Shown: positions 41,601 to 49,961, counted from the first letter of the stretch. The stretch: DNA of 64,000 nt from Phocaeicola salanitronis DSM 18170 (GCF_000190575.1 NC_015164.1:992001-1056000), one strand, 5' to 3'. The notes: generated from the letters alone by a model not told the origin. Numbers and translations: made by a program.

Positions 41601-42950
41601 TCAGGCGAAGCGATTCTTCATTCTTAATTCTTCATTAATTATGTTGTGGTCCTTACGAAACGCTTTCATCCGCTCTTCCAAAACAGGATAAAGCGCCTCA
41701 CGCATCCGCGAAGTGCAGGCACGTACTCCTTGCTGCTCGCTTCCGGTAGTGGAAAGCGAAATGCTGCTCACCCCATAATACATTAACTCTAAAAGCAATT
41801 CACCTCCCGTCATGCCCGGATAACCGAGGGTGAAGAAGAAGCCGTCTCCCACTTGTTGGGTCACATCACGGTCGTATACAATGGTAAAGCCGTTATCTGT
41901 AAATATCTTCTTCATCCGGCTGGCACGGCGTTCATACTCACGCACGTCTTCAACGAAATTAATTTCGCCTGACACCGAACGTTCCAGCATCTCCGCCATT
42001 CCGTATTGGGTAGTGGCAGTACAGCCCGATGTAATCATGTACAAGATAGAAGCGATAAACGTAGGGCCGAACACGCCTGAATCTTCGTACCGCTCTGCCA
42101 ATGCCGGATATTGCTTGTCGAAGAGCACGTCGGAAATGCAAGCCAAGGCGATACGTTGCCCCGCATAGCTGAATATCTTCGAGGCGGAAAGCATCAGGAT
42201 GTAATTATCCGTATAACGAGCCACCGTAGGTACAAAAGGCGGCTGGTACGGACGCCCGTATTCATGACGGAAGTCCATACAGAAATACGCCTGGTCTTCC
42301 ATCACCACCGCATCGTATCGCGTGGCAAGTTCACCGATGATTTTCAACTCTTCCTCTTCCAGACATATCCACGCCGGATTGTTCGGGTTAGAATACACAA
42401 TGGCGGCTATGTCTCCTTTCGAAAGATAGCTTTCCAATTTCGCACGGAGCGGTTCGCCCCGGAAATCGTGAATATCGAAATATTCCCATCCAATGCCCAA
42501 GATGCGCAACTGGGATTTTTGAATAGGGAAACCCGGGTCGATGAAAAGCACTTTATTCTTTCCCGGAATGCGTTGCGTACAAGCGATAAACGCTCCGAAC
42601 GATGCCGCTACAGAACCCGTAGTAGGCACACACGCACGGGGAGATATATCAATATTAATAAAAGCCTTCACGAAGCGGGACGCCGCTTTCTTCAATTCGG
42701 GCACACCCGCCGCGGCAGGATATTGCGCTCCCAAACCAGCGTCCAACGCTTTCTTCTCGGCTTCGATGCCTACCTTATTGGCAGGCAAACCGGGCGACCC
42801 CTGGTCCATACGGATAAAAGGGATGCCGGTCAGTTCTTCCAAACGGGAAGCCACCAACAGCACGTCTCCGATGGTAGCATTCTGCAGGTCGGCAACTTTC
42901 ATCTCGCGCGCCACATCCGCTACCAATTCCTTGCTAAATACACTGCTCAT
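41601..42950 (-). CDS. PLP-dependent class I/II aminotransferase
   Basis: Cytosolic fold-type I aminotransferase of 449 residues. The Schiff-base lysine is Lys258 in SASKIFSYAGQRI; the NPNNPAW motif and the EDQAYF loop hold the cofactor. Substrate cannot be read directly. Its neighbours (IorAB, aryl-CoA ligase, ACT protein, omega-amidase) suggest an aromatic amino acid and its 2-oxo acid, possibly with glutamine as amino donor. The last residues, NIINEELRMKNRFA, are encoded by an A/T-rich ATTCTTAATTCTTC repeat and are probably not family-conserved. Confidence 0.88.
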   Translation of the reverse strand: MSSVFSKELVADVAREMKVADLQNATIGDVLLVASRLEELTGIPFIRMDQGSPGLPANKVGIEAEKKALDAGLGAQYPAAAGVPELKKAASRFVKAFINIDISPRACVPTTGSVAASFGAFIACTQRIPGKNKVLFIDPGFPIQKSQLRILGIGWEYFDIHDFRGEPLRAKLESYLSKGDIAAIVYSNPNNPAWICLEEEELKIIGELATRYDAVVMEDQAYFCMDFRHEYGRPYQPPFVPTVARYTDNYILMLSASKIFSYAGQRIALACISDVLFDKQYPALAERYEDSGVFGPTFIASILYMITSGCTATTQYGMAEMLERSVSGEINFVEDVREYERRASRMKKIFTDNGFTIVYDRDVTQQVGDGFFFTLGYPGMTGGELLLELMYYGVSSISLSTTGSEQQGVRACTSRMREALYPVLEERMKAFRKDHNIINEELRMKNRFA

Positions 42951-42978
42951 ATTTTATATTTACGATTTTAGTATGTAC

Positions 42979-43162
42979 GATTTACTATTAATCAGGAGTT
43001 AAGGAGTTAAAAGGGAGTTAGAAGGAGTTAAGCCAATACATTCACTCCTACTTCCACCAACCAAACTATTGGCTTAACTCCTAACGGAGCGTAGCGGAGT
43101 GATAACTCCTTTTAACTCCTTAATTCCTGATTGACATAAATTGTCAAATAGTAAATAAAATC
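42979..43162. repeat. Large palindrome built from GGAGTTA units
   Basis: A left arm rich in GGAGTTAA units (42990-43037, ending GTTAAGCCAATA) is mirrored by TATTGGCTTAACTCCT..TTAATTCCTGATT (43067-43132). Further pairing of GATTTACTATT (42979-42989) with AATAGTAAAT (43147-43156) extends it. It fills the gap between iorB and the aminotransferase gene. A partial relative (TTAACTCCCTTTCAACTC) lies at 60195-60212. Confidence 0.75.
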
Positions 43163-43748
43163 ACCCTTTCAACTTTCTCACATAATCGCGTCCAAGGTCG
43201 AAGGCACGATAGTTCATCTCGACCACTTCCTCGCCTTTCGATGCAAAGATGCGCCCTACGCTTTCACGCAAGGTAGATACATCTAATATCTGAAGGAAAG
43301 CAGCGGCGGCACCCAACAAGATGACATTCGCCGAACGAGGGACATGGTTTTCTTTCGCCAGTCCTTCCACATCGAGCGACACCACGTGAGGCTGGGCATT
43401 CAACTCATCCGCCAACGCCTGCTCGTCGGGATAATTAGGGATGTTCTTAAACGGAGCGGACGAAGTGATAATCCATCCGTCTTTTGAAAGATAAGGCAAA
43501 TAGCGCAATGCCTCCATCGGCTCCAGGGAAATAATCATGTCTGCCGTGCCCAAAGCGATAAGGTCGGAAGCGATAGGTCCGTCCGAAAGACGGAGATTCG
43601 ACTGTACGTCTCCCCCACGCTGGCTCATTCCGTGCACTTCCGCTTGCTTCAAGGTCAGCCCCATACGGGTGGCAGCTTCTCCGATAATGGTAGCGATGGA
43701 CAAGATTCCTTGCCCGCCCACTCCTGAAAGTATAATATCTGTTTTCAT
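43161..43748 (-). CDS. iorB: Indolepyruvate ferredoxin oxidoreductase, beta subunit
   Basis: A 195-residue gamma-domain-type subunit of the 2-oxoacid:ferredoxin oxidoreductase family (IILSGVGGQGILSIATIIGEAA, GMSQRGGDVQSNLRLSD, ALEPMEALRYLPYL-like region). It pairs with IorA to convert aryl-pyruvates and CoA to aryl-acetyl-CoA, CO2 and reduced ferredoxin, or the reverse. Its start overlaps the iorA stop by four bases (ATGA at 43745-43748), so the two are translationally coupled. Length is normal for the family. Confidence 0.94.
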   Translation of the reverse strand: MKTDIILSGVGGQGILSIATIIGEAATRMGLTLKQAEVHGMSQRGGDVQSNLRLSDGPIASDLIALGTADMIISLEPMEALRYLPYLSKDGWIITSSAPFKNIPNYPDEQALADELNAQPHVVSLDVEGLAKENHVPRSANVILLGAAAAFLQILDVSTLRESVGRIFASKGEEVVEMNYRAFDLGRDYVRKLKG

Positions 43749-45364
43749 TTTTTCTCTGCTTTTTTCTTTTTCAACTTACGGTTCAATGTCTGAATGCACT
43801 CACGGCGCGGGATGATAACCGATACCCCCTTGTATTCGATTTCCTCACGGATAATGCGGGTAATCTCTTCCATGTTCTTCGGAAGCGGCACTACCACACG
43901 CACGTGCTCCGGCTCCACACCCAATCCCAGGCAAATGGCTTCGAACTTGTTGGTGCCCGCCGAATCTTGCCCGCCCGTCATAGCCGTGGTCAGGTTATCC
44001 GAAATAACCACAACGATATTCGCTTTATCGTTCACCGCATCCAACAGGCCCGTCATGCCCGAATGGGTAAAGGTAGAGTCGCCAATGATAGCGATAGCCG
44101 GGAATTGCCCCGCATCTGCCGCACCCTTCGCCATGGTGATAGAAGCTCCCATATCCACGCAACTGTTCAAGGCACGGAACGGAGGCAATGCGCCCAAGGT
44201 ATAGCACCCGATATCACCGAATATCTTCGCGTCGGGATATTCCGCCGCAACCTTGTTCAAGGCATCATACACATCCCGATGTCCGCACCCTACGCACAGG
44301 GCAGGCGGACGGGGAACCACGTTTTGGGCAGCTGCATAGACTTCGGCACCCGGTATGCCCAAAGCCGCCTTCACGCTATCGGGAGTCAATTCTCCGGTAC
44401 GGGGCAGGTCACCGCTCAAGCGTCCTTTCACAATGTATTTCGTCGGAAGCAGTCCCTTCAACTGTTCTTCTACGAAGGGTTGCCCGTCTTCTACCACCAA
44501 TATCTCCTTGCACGAATCCGCCAAACGGGTGAGCTGTTCTATCGGGAGCGGGTATTGCGAAACCTTCACTATCGGCCACGGACATCCGGCAGGGTAATTC
44601 TCCATGACATAATTATAGCCGATGCCACACGCCACGATGCCCCGTTCGGCAATATTTTTCCCAAGTTCCGATTTATTATAAGGAGAAGATTCAGAGAGAG
44701 CCAATAATTGAGGTTGGGCGGAAACGACTTCCAAATAACGCCGGCGGGCATTGGCAGGAAGCAAGACCCAATCCGCCGGAACGGATTTCCGACCCGTACA
44801 AGTGACTTCACTGAACTCCGCCTTCACCTGCACCGCGGCACGCGAATGCGCCAAGCGGGTGACAATGCGCATCAGAACGGGCAATTTTTCCCGCTCAGAC
44901 AACTCGTAGGCATACGCCATCATGTCGTACGCCTCTTGTTGCGATGAAGGTTCGAGGACAGGCACCATGGCAAATTTGCCATAGAAGCGCGAATCCTGCT
45001 CGTTTTGCGACGAATGCATCGTGGGGTCATCGGCAGCCAACACCACGATGCCTCCGTTAACACCTGTAATTGCCGAGTTCACAAAAGCGTCGGCACATAC
45101 GTTCATTCCCACATGTTTCATACAGACCAACGCCCGCTTGCCCATATACGATACACCCAAAGCCGCCTCCATGGCGGTTTTCTCGTTCGTGCACCAACTG
45201 CTGTGCAAGCCTCTCTCCTTCGCCAAAGGCGAATCCTGTATGTATTCCGTTATCTCAGTCGAGGGAGTTCCCGGATAAGCATATACTCCGGAAATCCCCG
45301 CATGAATGGCACCCAAAGCTATCGCCTGGTCGCCCAATAATAAAAGTTTACCGCTGTTATTCAT
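43745..45364 (-). CDS. iorA: Indolepyruvate ferredoxin oxidoreductase, alpha subunit, lacking the ferredoxin tail
   Basis: A 539-residue catalytic subunit. The N-terminal pyrimidine-binding domain begins LLGDQAIALGAIHAGISGVYAYPGTPSTEI. The TPP domain has CVGCGHRDVY, GDIGCYTLGALPPF and the cofactor motif GDSTFTHSG with the following Asn. Usual IorA proteins continue into a two-cluster ferredoxin domain with CxxCxxC motifs. Here the protein stops at PRRECIQTLNRKLKKKKAEKK with a lysine-rich tail and no cluster motif. The direct overlap with iorB leaves no room for a lost domain. It belongs with the ligase and aminotransferase in aryl-acid metabolism. Sequence quality near the end gives no sign of a frameshift. 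Confidence 0.93.
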   Translation of the reverse strand: MNNSGKLLLLGDQAIALGAIHAGISGVYAYPGTPSTEITEYIQDSPLAKERGLHSSWCTNEKTAMEAALGVSYMGKRALVCMKHVGMNVCADAFVNSAITGVNGGIVVLAADDPTMHSSQNEQDSRFYGKFAMVPVLEPSSQQEAYDMMAYAYELSEREKLPVLMRIVTRLAHSRAAVQVKAEFSEVTCTGRKSVPADWVLLPANARRRYLEVVSAQPQLLALSESSPYNKSELGKNIAERGIVACGIGYNYVMENYPAGCPWPIVKVSQYPLPIEQLTRLADSCKEILVVEDGQPFVEEQLKGLLPTKYIVKGRLSGDLPRTGELTPDSVKAALGIPGAEVYAAAQNVVPRPPALCVGCGHRDVYDALNKVAAEYPDAKIFGDIGCYTLGALPPFRALNSCVDMGASITMAKGAADAGQFPAIAIIGDSTFTHSGMTGLLDAVNDKANIVVVISDNLTTAMTGGQDSAGTNKFEAICLGLGVEPEHVRVVVPLPKNMEEITRIIREEIEYKGVSVIIPRRECIQTLNRKLKKKKAEKK

Positions 45365-45378
45365 ATCTTCTATTTTTT

Positions 45379-45487
45379 CACCACAGATTACACAGATTTT
45401 AAAATATTTCCTCTATGCACTTCTATAGCAAACTTTTGATTTTTAATTCTCAATATTCAATATTCCAAATCTGTGTAATCTGTGGTG
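45379..45487. repeat. Inverted repeat with CACCACAGATTACACAGATT arms
   Basis: The 21-bp arms CACCACAGATTACACAGATTT (45379-45399) and its complement (45467-45487) match exactly. The right arm lies within the nitrilase gene and encodes its C-terminal residues LTTDYTDLE. The rest fills the gap before iorA. Confidence 0.78.
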
Positions 45488-46251
45488 AGAGAAAACTCAT
45501 CCGCATCATCCAGTACGGGGAATTTCTTGCGGAACGCTTCCAATTCTCCCATGTCAATCAAAGCTCCGGCACATTCCTCTTGTCCGTCGGCACATGCCGC
45601 AAGCGTATGCCCATAAGGGCTGATGACGGCACTCCCCCCGCAATATTCACAATACGGGTCTTTCCCCACCCGGTTTACGGCTACCACGTAACACTGGTTC
45701 TCAATGGCACGGGCACGAAGCAACGCCTTCCAAGCCTCTACGCGCGGCGTAGGCCAGCTTGCCACGTAAAGGATGGCATCATAATCCCCCTGGTTGCGTG
45801 ACCACACGGGGAAACGCAGGTCATAGCATACCTCAAGCAGGAAACGCACGCCACGGAACGGCACAACGACACGTTCGTTTCCCGGCGTATAATGCTTATC
45901 CTCGCCTCCATACGTAAACAAATGCTTCTTATTATACCAACGCGCCTTCCCGTCGGGAGTGACAAAATAGAACCGATTATAATATTTTCCTTCTTCCTCA
46001 ACGGCAATGCTTCCCGCCAAGGCACAGTCTTTTTCCTCCGCCTTCCGCTTCATCCACCGGAGGGTATCGCTATCCACCGGTTCCGCTACCCCTTCGGGCT
46101 GCGTACAAAAGCCGGTAGAAAACATTTCGGGAAAGACATACAAGTCTGCGCCCGGCTGTGCATCGAGCATCCCGTCCAAATGCAGCCGGTTTGCCTCCGG
46201 GTCAGCCCAACAAATATCTGCCTGTAGAATGATTACTTTCATGCTTTTCAT
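45457..46251 (-). CDS. Omega-amidase / nitrilase-family hydrolase
   Basis: Cytosolic 264-residue C-N hydrolase with the Glu-Lys-Cys triad: Glu42 in FPEMFSTGF, Lys in YNKKHLF and Cys in LEVCYDLRFP. The FSTGF and LRFPVWSRN contexts match omega-amidases (YafV/Nit2 type), which hydrolyse 2-oxoglutaramate or 2-oxosuccinamate left after glutamine or asparagine transamination. It lies just upstream of iorAB and near the aminotransferase on the same strand. The start may be the ATG at 46251 or three codons later (46242). The last ten residues come from an inverted repeat and are unlikely to be conserved. Confidence 0.9.
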   Translation of the reverse strand: MKSMKVIILQADICWADPEANRLHLDGMLDAQPGADLYVFPEMFSTGFCTQPEGVAEPVDSDTLRWMKRKAEEKDCALAGSIAVEEEGKYYNRFYFVTPDGKARWYNKKHLFTYGGEDKHYTPGNERVVVPFRGVRFLLEVCYDLRFPVWSRNQGDYDAILYVASWPTPRVEAWKALLRARAIENQCYVVAVNRVGKDPYCEYCGGSAVISPYGHTLAACADGQEECAGALIDMGELEAFRKKFPVLDDADEFSLTTDYTDLEY

Positions 46252-46325
46252 ATTTAGAAACGCCCAAAGGTAACAAAATAATCATTATACCCCAATAATA
46301 CGAACAAAAATTTACACACAAAAAC

Positions 46326-46381
46326 GCACTTATATGCACCGGTTCATGAATATAAGTCCATGAACCGGTGCATATAAGTGC
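46326..46381. repeat. Perfect 23-bp inverted repeat (hairpin)
   Basis: Arms 46326-46348 (GCACTTATATGCACCGGTTC..) and 46359-46381 are exact complements with a 10-base centre that itself repeats TATAAGT from the stem. It lies upstream of the nitrilase gene and downstream of the small membrane-protein gene, so it could end the latter's transcript. Confidence 0.75.
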
Positions 46382-46443
46382 ATAAAGCCACGCAACCGCC
46401 TTCGCAGCCCTTCCCCATCAGGCACACCGGGAAAGGCAAAGAA

Positions 46444-46563
46444 TCAATGCCCGAAACGGTACAGGCTACACCCCAAATAAAACAAATACAAAGCAGCTGC
46501 AAGAAGCATCATGCATACCACCAGCCACGGTTTGGGTTTCCCTATAAAAAGACCAGCATCCAT
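46444..46563 (-). CDS. Small predicted membrane protein (39 residues)
   Basis: A short frame, MDAGLFIGKPKPWLVVCMML continuing through a hydrophobic stretch to SLYRFGH. One membrane segment is predicted at about residues 13-34, with positively charged residues before it. A -7 box TACTTTTG (minus strand, 46589-46582) lies 18 bp upstream of the ATG, and a perfect hairpin follows about 60 bp after the stop, so it has the outline of an independent gene. No family was recognised. It is divergent from mltG, with promoters facing apart in 130 bp. Confidence 0.5.
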   Translation of the reverse strand: MDAGLFIGKPKPWLVVCMMLLAAALYLFYLGCSLYRFGH

Positions 46564-46635
46564 ATTTCTTCTTTTTTTCCGCAAAAGTAAACGCAGGATG
46601 TCACAAACCTGTTTCAAACACATGACAATCCTGCA

Positions 46636-46667
46636 TTTGCATAATGAAGAGAAAAAACGTATCTTTG
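46636..46667 (+). promoter_or_regulatory. mltG promoter
   Basis: TTTG at 46636-46639 and TATCTTTG at 46660-46667 with a 20-bp spacer, a textbook Bacteroidetes housekeeping promoter, 26 bp before the mltG ATG. Confidence 0.75.
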
Positions 46668-46693
46668 CCTCCCGAATCCCGACATAAGAAAAC

Positions 46694-47719
46694 ATGAAAA
46701 AGAAAACGCTATTCATTGCCATCGGCATCGTGCTCCTCGTGGCGGCATGCGGCATCGTCACCGCATACACCTGCATCCTCAACCGCCCCCTGAAAATAGA
46801 GAAGCCCACCTTTATATATATAGATACCGATGACAACATCGACTCGGTCTGCTACAAACTGGAGCACCAGCTGCTGGCTTCCCGCATCACAGGATTCCGC
46901 ATGCTGGCTTCATACACCCATTATGCCGAGAACATCCATACCGGAGCCTACCGGTTCGCACCGGAAGAACGCACATGGCATATCTTCCGGCGCCTGCAAG
47001 CCGGAAACCAGACCCCGGTAAGGCTCACGGTTCCCAGCGTCCGGACCATCGGAATGTTATGCAAGGCGGTATCGCGCCAGATTATGGCAGACTCCGCCGA
47101 TATAGCTTCCCTGCTGGCAGACAGCACGTACCGCGCTTCGCTGGGATATACCGCCTATACCCTTCCGGCATTGTTCATCCCCAATACGTACGAAGTGTAT
47201 TGGAACATCGGAGCCAAAGAGTTCGTTTCCCGGATGCAAAAAGAGCACAAACGGTTCTGGAACGAACAACGGACGACTCAAGCCAAAGCCATCGGGCTAA
47301 CCCCTGACGAAGTCAGCACACTGGCATCCATCGTAGAAGAAGAAACGGCAAACCAGGCTGAAAAACCCGTCATAGCAGGCCTTTACATCAACCGCCTTCA
47401 CCGCGGCATGCTCTTGCAAGCCGACCCTACCGTAAAGTTCGGGCTTCAGGCATTCGGCTTGCGCCGCATCCTCAACAAGCACCTGGAATACGACAGCCCT
47501 TACAATACGTATAAATACACCGGGCTTCCTCCCGGCCCCATCCGCATCCCCAGCATCCAAGGACTGGAAAGCGTGCTGCATTATACTCATCATGACTATC
47601 TGTACATGTGCGCCAAAGAAGATTTTTCGGGTACACACAATTTCGCCCGCACCCTACAGCAGCATCTTGCCAATGCCCGCCGATACCAGCAGGCACTGAA
47701 CCGAAGAAATATCCGATAA
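46694..47719 (+). CDS. mltG: Endolytic murein transglycosylase
   Basis: Inner-membrane protein of 341 residues with one N-terminal membrane segment (about 5-26) and a periplasmic YceG domain. It cuts nascent peptidoglycan strands and so sets their length. The catalytic Glu215 lies in LASIVEEETA, followed by PVIAGLYINRLHRGMLLQADPTV, YDSPYNTYKYTGLPPGPIRIPS and the end motif AKEDFSGTHNFARTLQQH. A LysM-like N-terminal part (IDTDDNIDSVCYKL) precedes it. Length and order are those of the family. Confidence 0.95.
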   Translation: MKKKTLFIAIGIVLLVAACGIVTAYTCILNRPLKIEKPTFIYIDTDDNIDSVCYKLEHQLLASRITGFRMLASYTHYAENIHTGAYRFAPEERTWHIFRRLQAGNQTPVRLTVPSVRTIGMLCKAVSRQIMADSADIASLLADSTYRASLGYTAYTLPALFIPNTYEVYWNIGAKEFVSRMQKEHKRFWNEQRTTQAKAIGLTPDEVSTLASIVEEETANQAEKPVIAGLYINRLHRGMLLQADPTVKFGLQAFGLRRILNKHLEYDSPYNTYKYTGLPPGPIRIPSIQGLESVLHYTHHDYLYMCAKEDFSGTHNFARTLQQHLANARRYQQALNRRNIR

Positions 47720-47720
47720 C

Positions 47721-47753
47721 TTTGCCGGATTCTATCAGAAAATGCTAACTTTG
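47721..47753 (+). promoter_or_regulatory. Promoter of the Wzi-like gene
   Basis: TAACTTTG at 47746-47753 is preceded by TTTG at 47721-47724 (21-bp spacer). A second TAACTTTG (47717-47724) overlaps the end of mltG. The ATG at 47776 is 22 bp downstream. Confidence 0.65.
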
Positions 47754-47775
47754 CGCATTATTTAATCCTTTGAAT

Positions 47776-49266
47776 ATGAATTGGAGAAAAGCAATCCTGC
47801 TGGCAGGAGCATGCGCCTTAAACGTTCCTCTCTTTGCCCAGCAAGCACACTCAGACTTGACATACCGTATCGAAGCGAGCGGTAATCTTTCGAACGGGAC
47901 ATACGCGCCGCTCTGGCTCACAGCCAACCGATACGGATTATCCAGCCAGGAGCCGAACAGCGGCTATATTCGGGCAGGAATCCTTTACGATAAAGAACTG
48001 AAACGCCATTGGCATCTCAAAGCCGGGCTTGACCTGGCGGGTGCTGCAAACCAGACCTCAGACTTTGTTATCCAACAAGCCTTTGCCGATATCTCGTGGA
48101 AATTCCTGCGCCTAAGCATCGGAAGCAAGGAACGGAACGGATTCCCCTTGGACAAAAACACCCGCTTGAGCAGCGGCATGATGGTAGAAGGTCCCAATGC
48201 GCGCCCTGTGCCGCAAGTACGGATAGACATACCTGACTATCTCGTCATCCCCCAAACAGGCAACTGGCTGGCATTAAAAGGGCACATTGCCTACGGAGCC
48301 TTTACCGACGAAAACTGGCAAGAGAGCTTTGCCTCGTCCGGAAACACATGGGGCAAACGCATATTCTATCATAGCAAATCTTTGATGTTCCGTATCGGGA
48401 ATCGGGAGAAGTTTCCCATGGAATTTGAATTAGGTCTGCTCATGGCTGCCCAATTCGCCGGAGACCAAATGCGCAAGAATGCGGACGGGACCAGCACCGT
48501 CATGGTAAACATGCCCGACGGATGGAAAAGTTTCGTAAAAGCCTTCATCCCGATGAGCGGAGGAAGCGACACGCCTTGGGGCGATCAGGTGAACGTAGAA
48601 GGCAACCATTTGGGAAGCTGGAACTTTGCGCTTACCTATTATCTCAACGACTGGAAATTCCGTGCATATTTAGAGCATTATTTCGATGACCATTCCCAAA
48701 TGGTATGGGAATACGGACGCTGGAAAGACGGACAATTGGGCATTGACATTACATTCCCCCAAAACCGGTGGATAAGTGCCGTGGTGTGGGAAGCGATGTC
48801 AACCAAGCAACAAACCGGCCCCATCCTCTACGATGACTTTGCCGGCACGCTGGGATATCAGGTCAGCGCAAGCGATAATTACTACAACAATTATTGCTAT
48901 CAGGCATGGCAACATTGGGGGCAAGGCATGGGCAATCCGCTTCTGCCAGGCCCTATATATAATAAGGATGGGAAAATCACTTTCAAGAGCAACCGCGTGC
49001 GTTCACACCATTTGGGCTTCGAAGGCGACCCCAGTCCGGAATGGAACTACCGGGTGCTGATTTCATTTGCCCGCCATTGGGGTACATACGCTACCCCGCT
49101 TGACAAACAACGGAAACAATTCAGTTCGCTATATGAAATCACCTACCTTCCTGCATGGGCAAACGGATGGAGTGCCACATTGGGCATGGGGCTTGACCGA
49201 GGGAACTATTTAGAGAACTCTACCGGAGGCATCTTGACCATTCGGAAAACGGGAAGAATATTTTGA
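47776..49266 (+). CDS. Capsule assembly Wzi-family outer-membrane protein
   Basis: Predicted outer-membrane beta-barrel of 496 residues with a signal peptide ending at LFAQQ. The family resemblance is in GNLSNGTYAPLWLTANRYGL, the repeated amphipathic aromatic strands, GSKERNGFPLDKNTRLSSG and HHLGFEGDPSPEWNYRVLISF. Known Wzi binds capsular polysaccharide at the cell surface; Bacteroidetes members are often encoded away from capsule loci, as here. The frame also opens at TTG 47770, but the ATG at 47776 gives the expected signal peptide and fits the promoter. Confidence 0.85.
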   Translation: MNWRKAILLAGACALNVPLFAQQAHSDLTYRIEASGNLSNGTYAPLWLTANRYGLSSQEPNSGYIRAGILYDKELKRHWHLKAGLDLAGAANQTSDFVIQQAFADISWKFLRLSIGSKERNGFPLDKNTRLSSGMMVEGPNARPVPQVRIDIPDYLVIPQTGNWLALKGHIAYGAFTDENWQESFASSGNTWGKRIFYHSKSLMFRIGNREKFPMEFELGLLMAAQFAGDQMRKNADGTSTVMVNMPDGWKSFVKAFIPMSGGSDTPWGDQVNVEGNHLGSWNFALTYYLNDWKFRAYLEHYFDDHSQMVWEYGRWKDGQLGIDITFPQNRWISAVVWEAMSTKQQTGPILYDDFAGTLGYQVSASDNYYNNYCYQAWQHWGQGMGNPLLPGPIYNKDGKITFKSNRVRSHHLGFEGDPSPEWNYRVLISFARHWGTYATPLDKQRKQFSSLYEITYLPAWANGWSATLGMGLDRGNYLENSTGGILTIRKTGRIF

Positions 49267-49293
49267 GTTTGTAAGTTTTTGAGTTTGTAAGTC

Positions 49294-49737
49294 ATGAAAA
49301 CCATTTATATCCTATTAATTGCCAGCCTTGCCTTGCTGGCATCTTCTTGCGAAAAAAAGCCTATCGATGGAGACATTGAAGGTATGTGGAAGATGAAGCA
49401 ATTTACCACTCTTGCGGACGGCATTGTCCATGACGAGTGTCCGCGTATTTTTTTCAGCATCCAGCTCAACGTTGTGGAACTGGCAGAAAAACAATGCACA
49501 CATGGGTACGGAACCTTTATCGGCCACATATATTATAATGAAGACCATAGTGCCTTAACCATGCAAGACTTTAAGTTCCGGGAGTCAACGGGAGATAACG
49601 GAGAAAACGTACCGGCAGAAAGGCTTTTGCCATACGGCATCAATACGCTTGAAACCACTTTCAAAGTCTTGAAAGCAGACGGCAGGCATCTGGTATTACA
49701 ATCCGATTACGCGACATTGGAGTTTACAAGTTTCTAA
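49294..49737 (+). CDS. Small lipocalin-like lipoprotein
   Basis: A 147-residue predicted lipoprotein with Cys19 in LLASSCEKK. The remainder begins IEGMWKMKQFTTLADG, a typical first strand of lipocalin-like domains (GxW), and ends in alternating strands (GRHLVLQSDYATLEFTSF). Function unknown; it could bind a small hydrophobic ligand. It follows the Wzi-like gene by 27 bp and is probably co-transcribed, though the gap carries the AAGTTTTTGAGTTTGTAAG repeat. Confidence 0.75.
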   Translation: MKTIYILLIASLALLASSCEKKPIDGDIEGMWKMKQFTTLADGIVHDECPRIFFSIQLNVVELAEKQCTHGYGTFIGHIYYNEDHSALTMQDFKFRESTGDNGENVPAERLLPYGINTLETTFKVLKADGRHLVLQSDYATLEFTSF

Positions 49738-49759
49738 CGGGCACGGGCGTTCGTGCCCG
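49738..49759 (+). terminator. GC-rich hairpin after the lipocalin-like gene
   Basis: CGGGCACG (49738-49745) pairs with CGTGCCCG (49752-49759) over a 6-base loop, starting right after the stop codon. No T-run follows; further GCCCGC/GTGGGC repeats extend to about 49823. It probably marks the transcript end. Confidence 0.5.
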
Positions 49760-49931
49760 CCTTCATGTACGCCCGTATCTGCTCTCGTGTATGCCCGCAT
49801 CCGCTTTCGTGGGCATTCACGGTTTGCAAATTGTTCCATAAATAAGAAAATAACGGGCTGTCCGGCAGATAAAATCAAGAGAACAAAACAGAAAACCCGA
49901 CCTCTATCCTCAATTTTCAATTCTCAATTCG

Positions 49932-49961
49932 TTTGTGCTTCCAAGATTTTCTTTATCTTTG
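49932..49961 (+). promoter_or_regulatory. Transketolase promoter
   Basis: TTTG at 49932-49935 and TATCTTTG at 49954-49961 with an 18-bp spacer, 37 bp before the ATG. Confidence 0.65.

Noticed and set aside
43745..43760. Frameshift truncating iorA
   Set aside because: The stop overlaps the iorB start in the usual ATGA manner and no cluster-motif remnants are seen in other frames.
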